DNA of 22,465 bases from Bacteroidales bacterium (GTDB lineage Bacteria > Bacteroidota > Bacteroidia > Bacteroidales > Bacteroidaceae), in the NCBI GenBank assembly GCA_004555055.1, contig SFJN01000044.1, forward strand, positions 1 to 22,465, in the 5' to 3' direction. Position 1 is the first letter of the stretch. Every line of letters begins with the position of its first letter. The position numbers and the translations under genes are program-made. This document shows positions 21,532 to 22,465 of this stretch, one piece after another. The notes beneath the pieces were generated by a model. The model was not told the DNA's origin, ran no database searches, and was given only the letters and a program-made list of their open reading frames with translations.

Positions 21532-22465
21532 ATGATACGAGATTTTTGGGTAAAGAACTATCTTTCCATTCGCGACAAGCAGGAATTAAGCTTCGTGGCC
21601 AAGGGACCTTCTTCAGAACTTGTCACCGAAGTGGCTGTTGGTGTGTTCTTGTACAAGTTAGGCATCCTATATGGTTCAAACGCTTCGGGCAAGTCGAATA
21701 TGCTGATAGCCATGAATGAGGTGTTCCGCCTGTTGGTCATGCCAAAGTCTGATGCAACAGTCGAAATTGGCGGTTGCATACCATTTGTGCTCACCAAAAA
21801 TGAACCAACGGAAATGCACGTGTCATTCTATGCCGATGGCACCCGATATGATTATGACGTCAAGTTCAACGACAAGCACATCCTGAGTGAAGCCTTGTAC
21901 TATTACCCCAATAAATCCAAATCGCTTTTCTACGAGCGTAGTTTTGTGGGCGAGAATGTACAGGCAGACATCAAGTTTGGTGCGAGTCTCAAACTGCAAG
22001 TCAAGACGCAGGAGAGCATCCGCGAAAACACCTTGAACAACCACAGTGTGCTGTCCGTTTGCCGGAAGGCTGCCTTGAAAGAAGACATTGCTCCGTTCAA
22101 CACGCTTCACGCTTGGATTATGTCCAATTATCACGATGTAGATGGTGATGTAGAAAAGGGACTTGTTGAAATCTTGAAGGATGCTTACAGCAATCCTAAG
22201 AAGCGTAAGTTCTATAACACGATGCTTCAGAAGGCAGACTTGAACATTCTGGAATATCGTCCAATCGTAGAAGACCGATTTGTGCCCAATGATTTCCGGG
22301 AGCGCATCCAGAAAGAGAATATCCCAGAGGAGATGAAAGATGTCCTGTTGAAGCCTACTACAGATTCCATCACTTTCTTGAACCATTCCGACAATGGCGA
22401 CTTTGATATTCCGCTCAGATGGCAGTCAAAGGGTACTCAGAAGTACATCCGCATTCTTGATGCAT
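21532..22465 (+). CDS. AAA15-family ATPase (COG1106-like), 3' truncated by window edge
   Basis: The frame is open from ATG 21532 to the end of the window (311 codons, no stop). The N-terminus MIRDFWVKNYLSIRDKQELSF is the usual beginning of AAA15/OLD-like ATPases. It is followed by a Walker A motif ILYGSNASGKSNML (GSNASGKS at 48-55, Lys54) with the 'NASGKSN' form typical of this family. A mixed alpha/beta and helical insert covers about 60-290. Near the right edge LRWQSKGTQKYIRIL (SKGT) fits the ABC-type signature that precedes Walker B, so the Walker B and C-terminal region lie outside. Related ATPases act with a nuclease or RloB-like partner in abortive-infection or restriction-linked defence. 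The partner, if any, would be beyond the window. A defence role is inference. The gene shares neither function nor composition with the mannan locus. Confidence 0.85.
   Translation, partial: MIRDFWVKNYLSIRDKQELSFVAKGPSSELVTEVAVGVFLYKLGILYGSNASGKSNMLIAMNEVFRLLVMPKSDATVEIGGCIPFVLTKNEPTEMHVSFYADGTRYDYDVKFNDKHILSEALYYYPNKSKSLFYERSFVGENVQADIKFGASLKLQVKTQESIRENTLNNHSVLSVCRKAALKEDIAPFNTLHAWIMSNYHDVDGDVEKGLVEILKDAYSNPKKRKFYNTMLQKADLNILEYRPIVEDRFVPNDFRERIQKENIPEEMKDVLLKPTTDSITFLNHSDNGDFDIPLRWQSKGTQKYIRILDA

Noticed and set aside
21823..22386. 187-codon minus-strand frame at the right edge
   Set aside because: It is antisense to the AAA ATPase frame, which has a clear Walker A motif, ABC-type signature and promoter.

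Overview
This window looks like chromosomal DNA of a Bacteroidales bacterium, most likely a Prevotella-type member of Prevotellaceae. The evidence is indirect. There are lipoprotein-tagged glycoside hydrolases, most start codons lack a Shine-Dalgarno site, two -7 boxes match the Bacteroidetes TAnnTTTG form, there is a BspA-like leucine-rich-repeat fragment, and the coding part is GC-rich. No rRNA or tRNA is present to fix the taxonomy.

Positions 1-19513 are the enzymatic part of a polysaccharide utilization locus for acetylated galactoglucomannan or related beta-mannans. The first gene block (1-9898) contains the 3' end of a surface glycan-binding protein, two GH26 lipoprotein mannanases, a GH130 mannosylglucose phosphorylase, a cellobiose/mannobiose 2-epimerase and a GH36 alpha-galactosidase. 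It ends in a strong intrinsic terminator at 9847-9898. After a roughly 900-bp non-coding spacer, a second block (10796-19513) contains a SASA-type acetylesterase, a GH5 subfamily 7-like mannanase, a CE7-like acetyl esterase, a GH94 cellobiose phosphorylase and a GH5 subfamily 4-like endoglucanase with an N-terminal BACON domain. It also ends in a strong terminator (19458-19513).

The inferred pathway is as follows. Surface binding protein and lipoprotein endo-enzymes (GH26, GH5) cut the backbone. GH36 and the two esterases remove galactose and acetyl groups in the periplasm. In the cytoplasm, mannobiose is epimerized to mannosylglucose and phosphorolysed by GH130, while cellobiose from glucomannan is phosphorolysed by GH94. 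No beta-mannosidase, beta-glucosidase, SusC/SusD pair, inner-membrane sugar transporter or regulator lies inside the window, so these must lie upstream (the first gene is cut by the left edge) or elsewhere.

Positions 19514-21531 hold no intact gene. They contain palindromic interspersed repeats related to repeats found between the epimerase and GH36 genes, a second nested inverted repeat with GGGGACAGGT arms, the frameshifted 3' remnant of a BspA-like surface protein on the minus strand, and an AT-rich stretch. At 21532 a different kind of gene starts: an AAA15-type (COG1106) ATPase that runs off the right edge, a family often found in phage-defence modules.

I did not find a clearly new multi-gene system. 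The most unusual material is the repeat biology: palindromes that keep their pairing while changing sequence, one of which contains the epimerase stop codon, and a 22-bp phased repeat array between the two operons.
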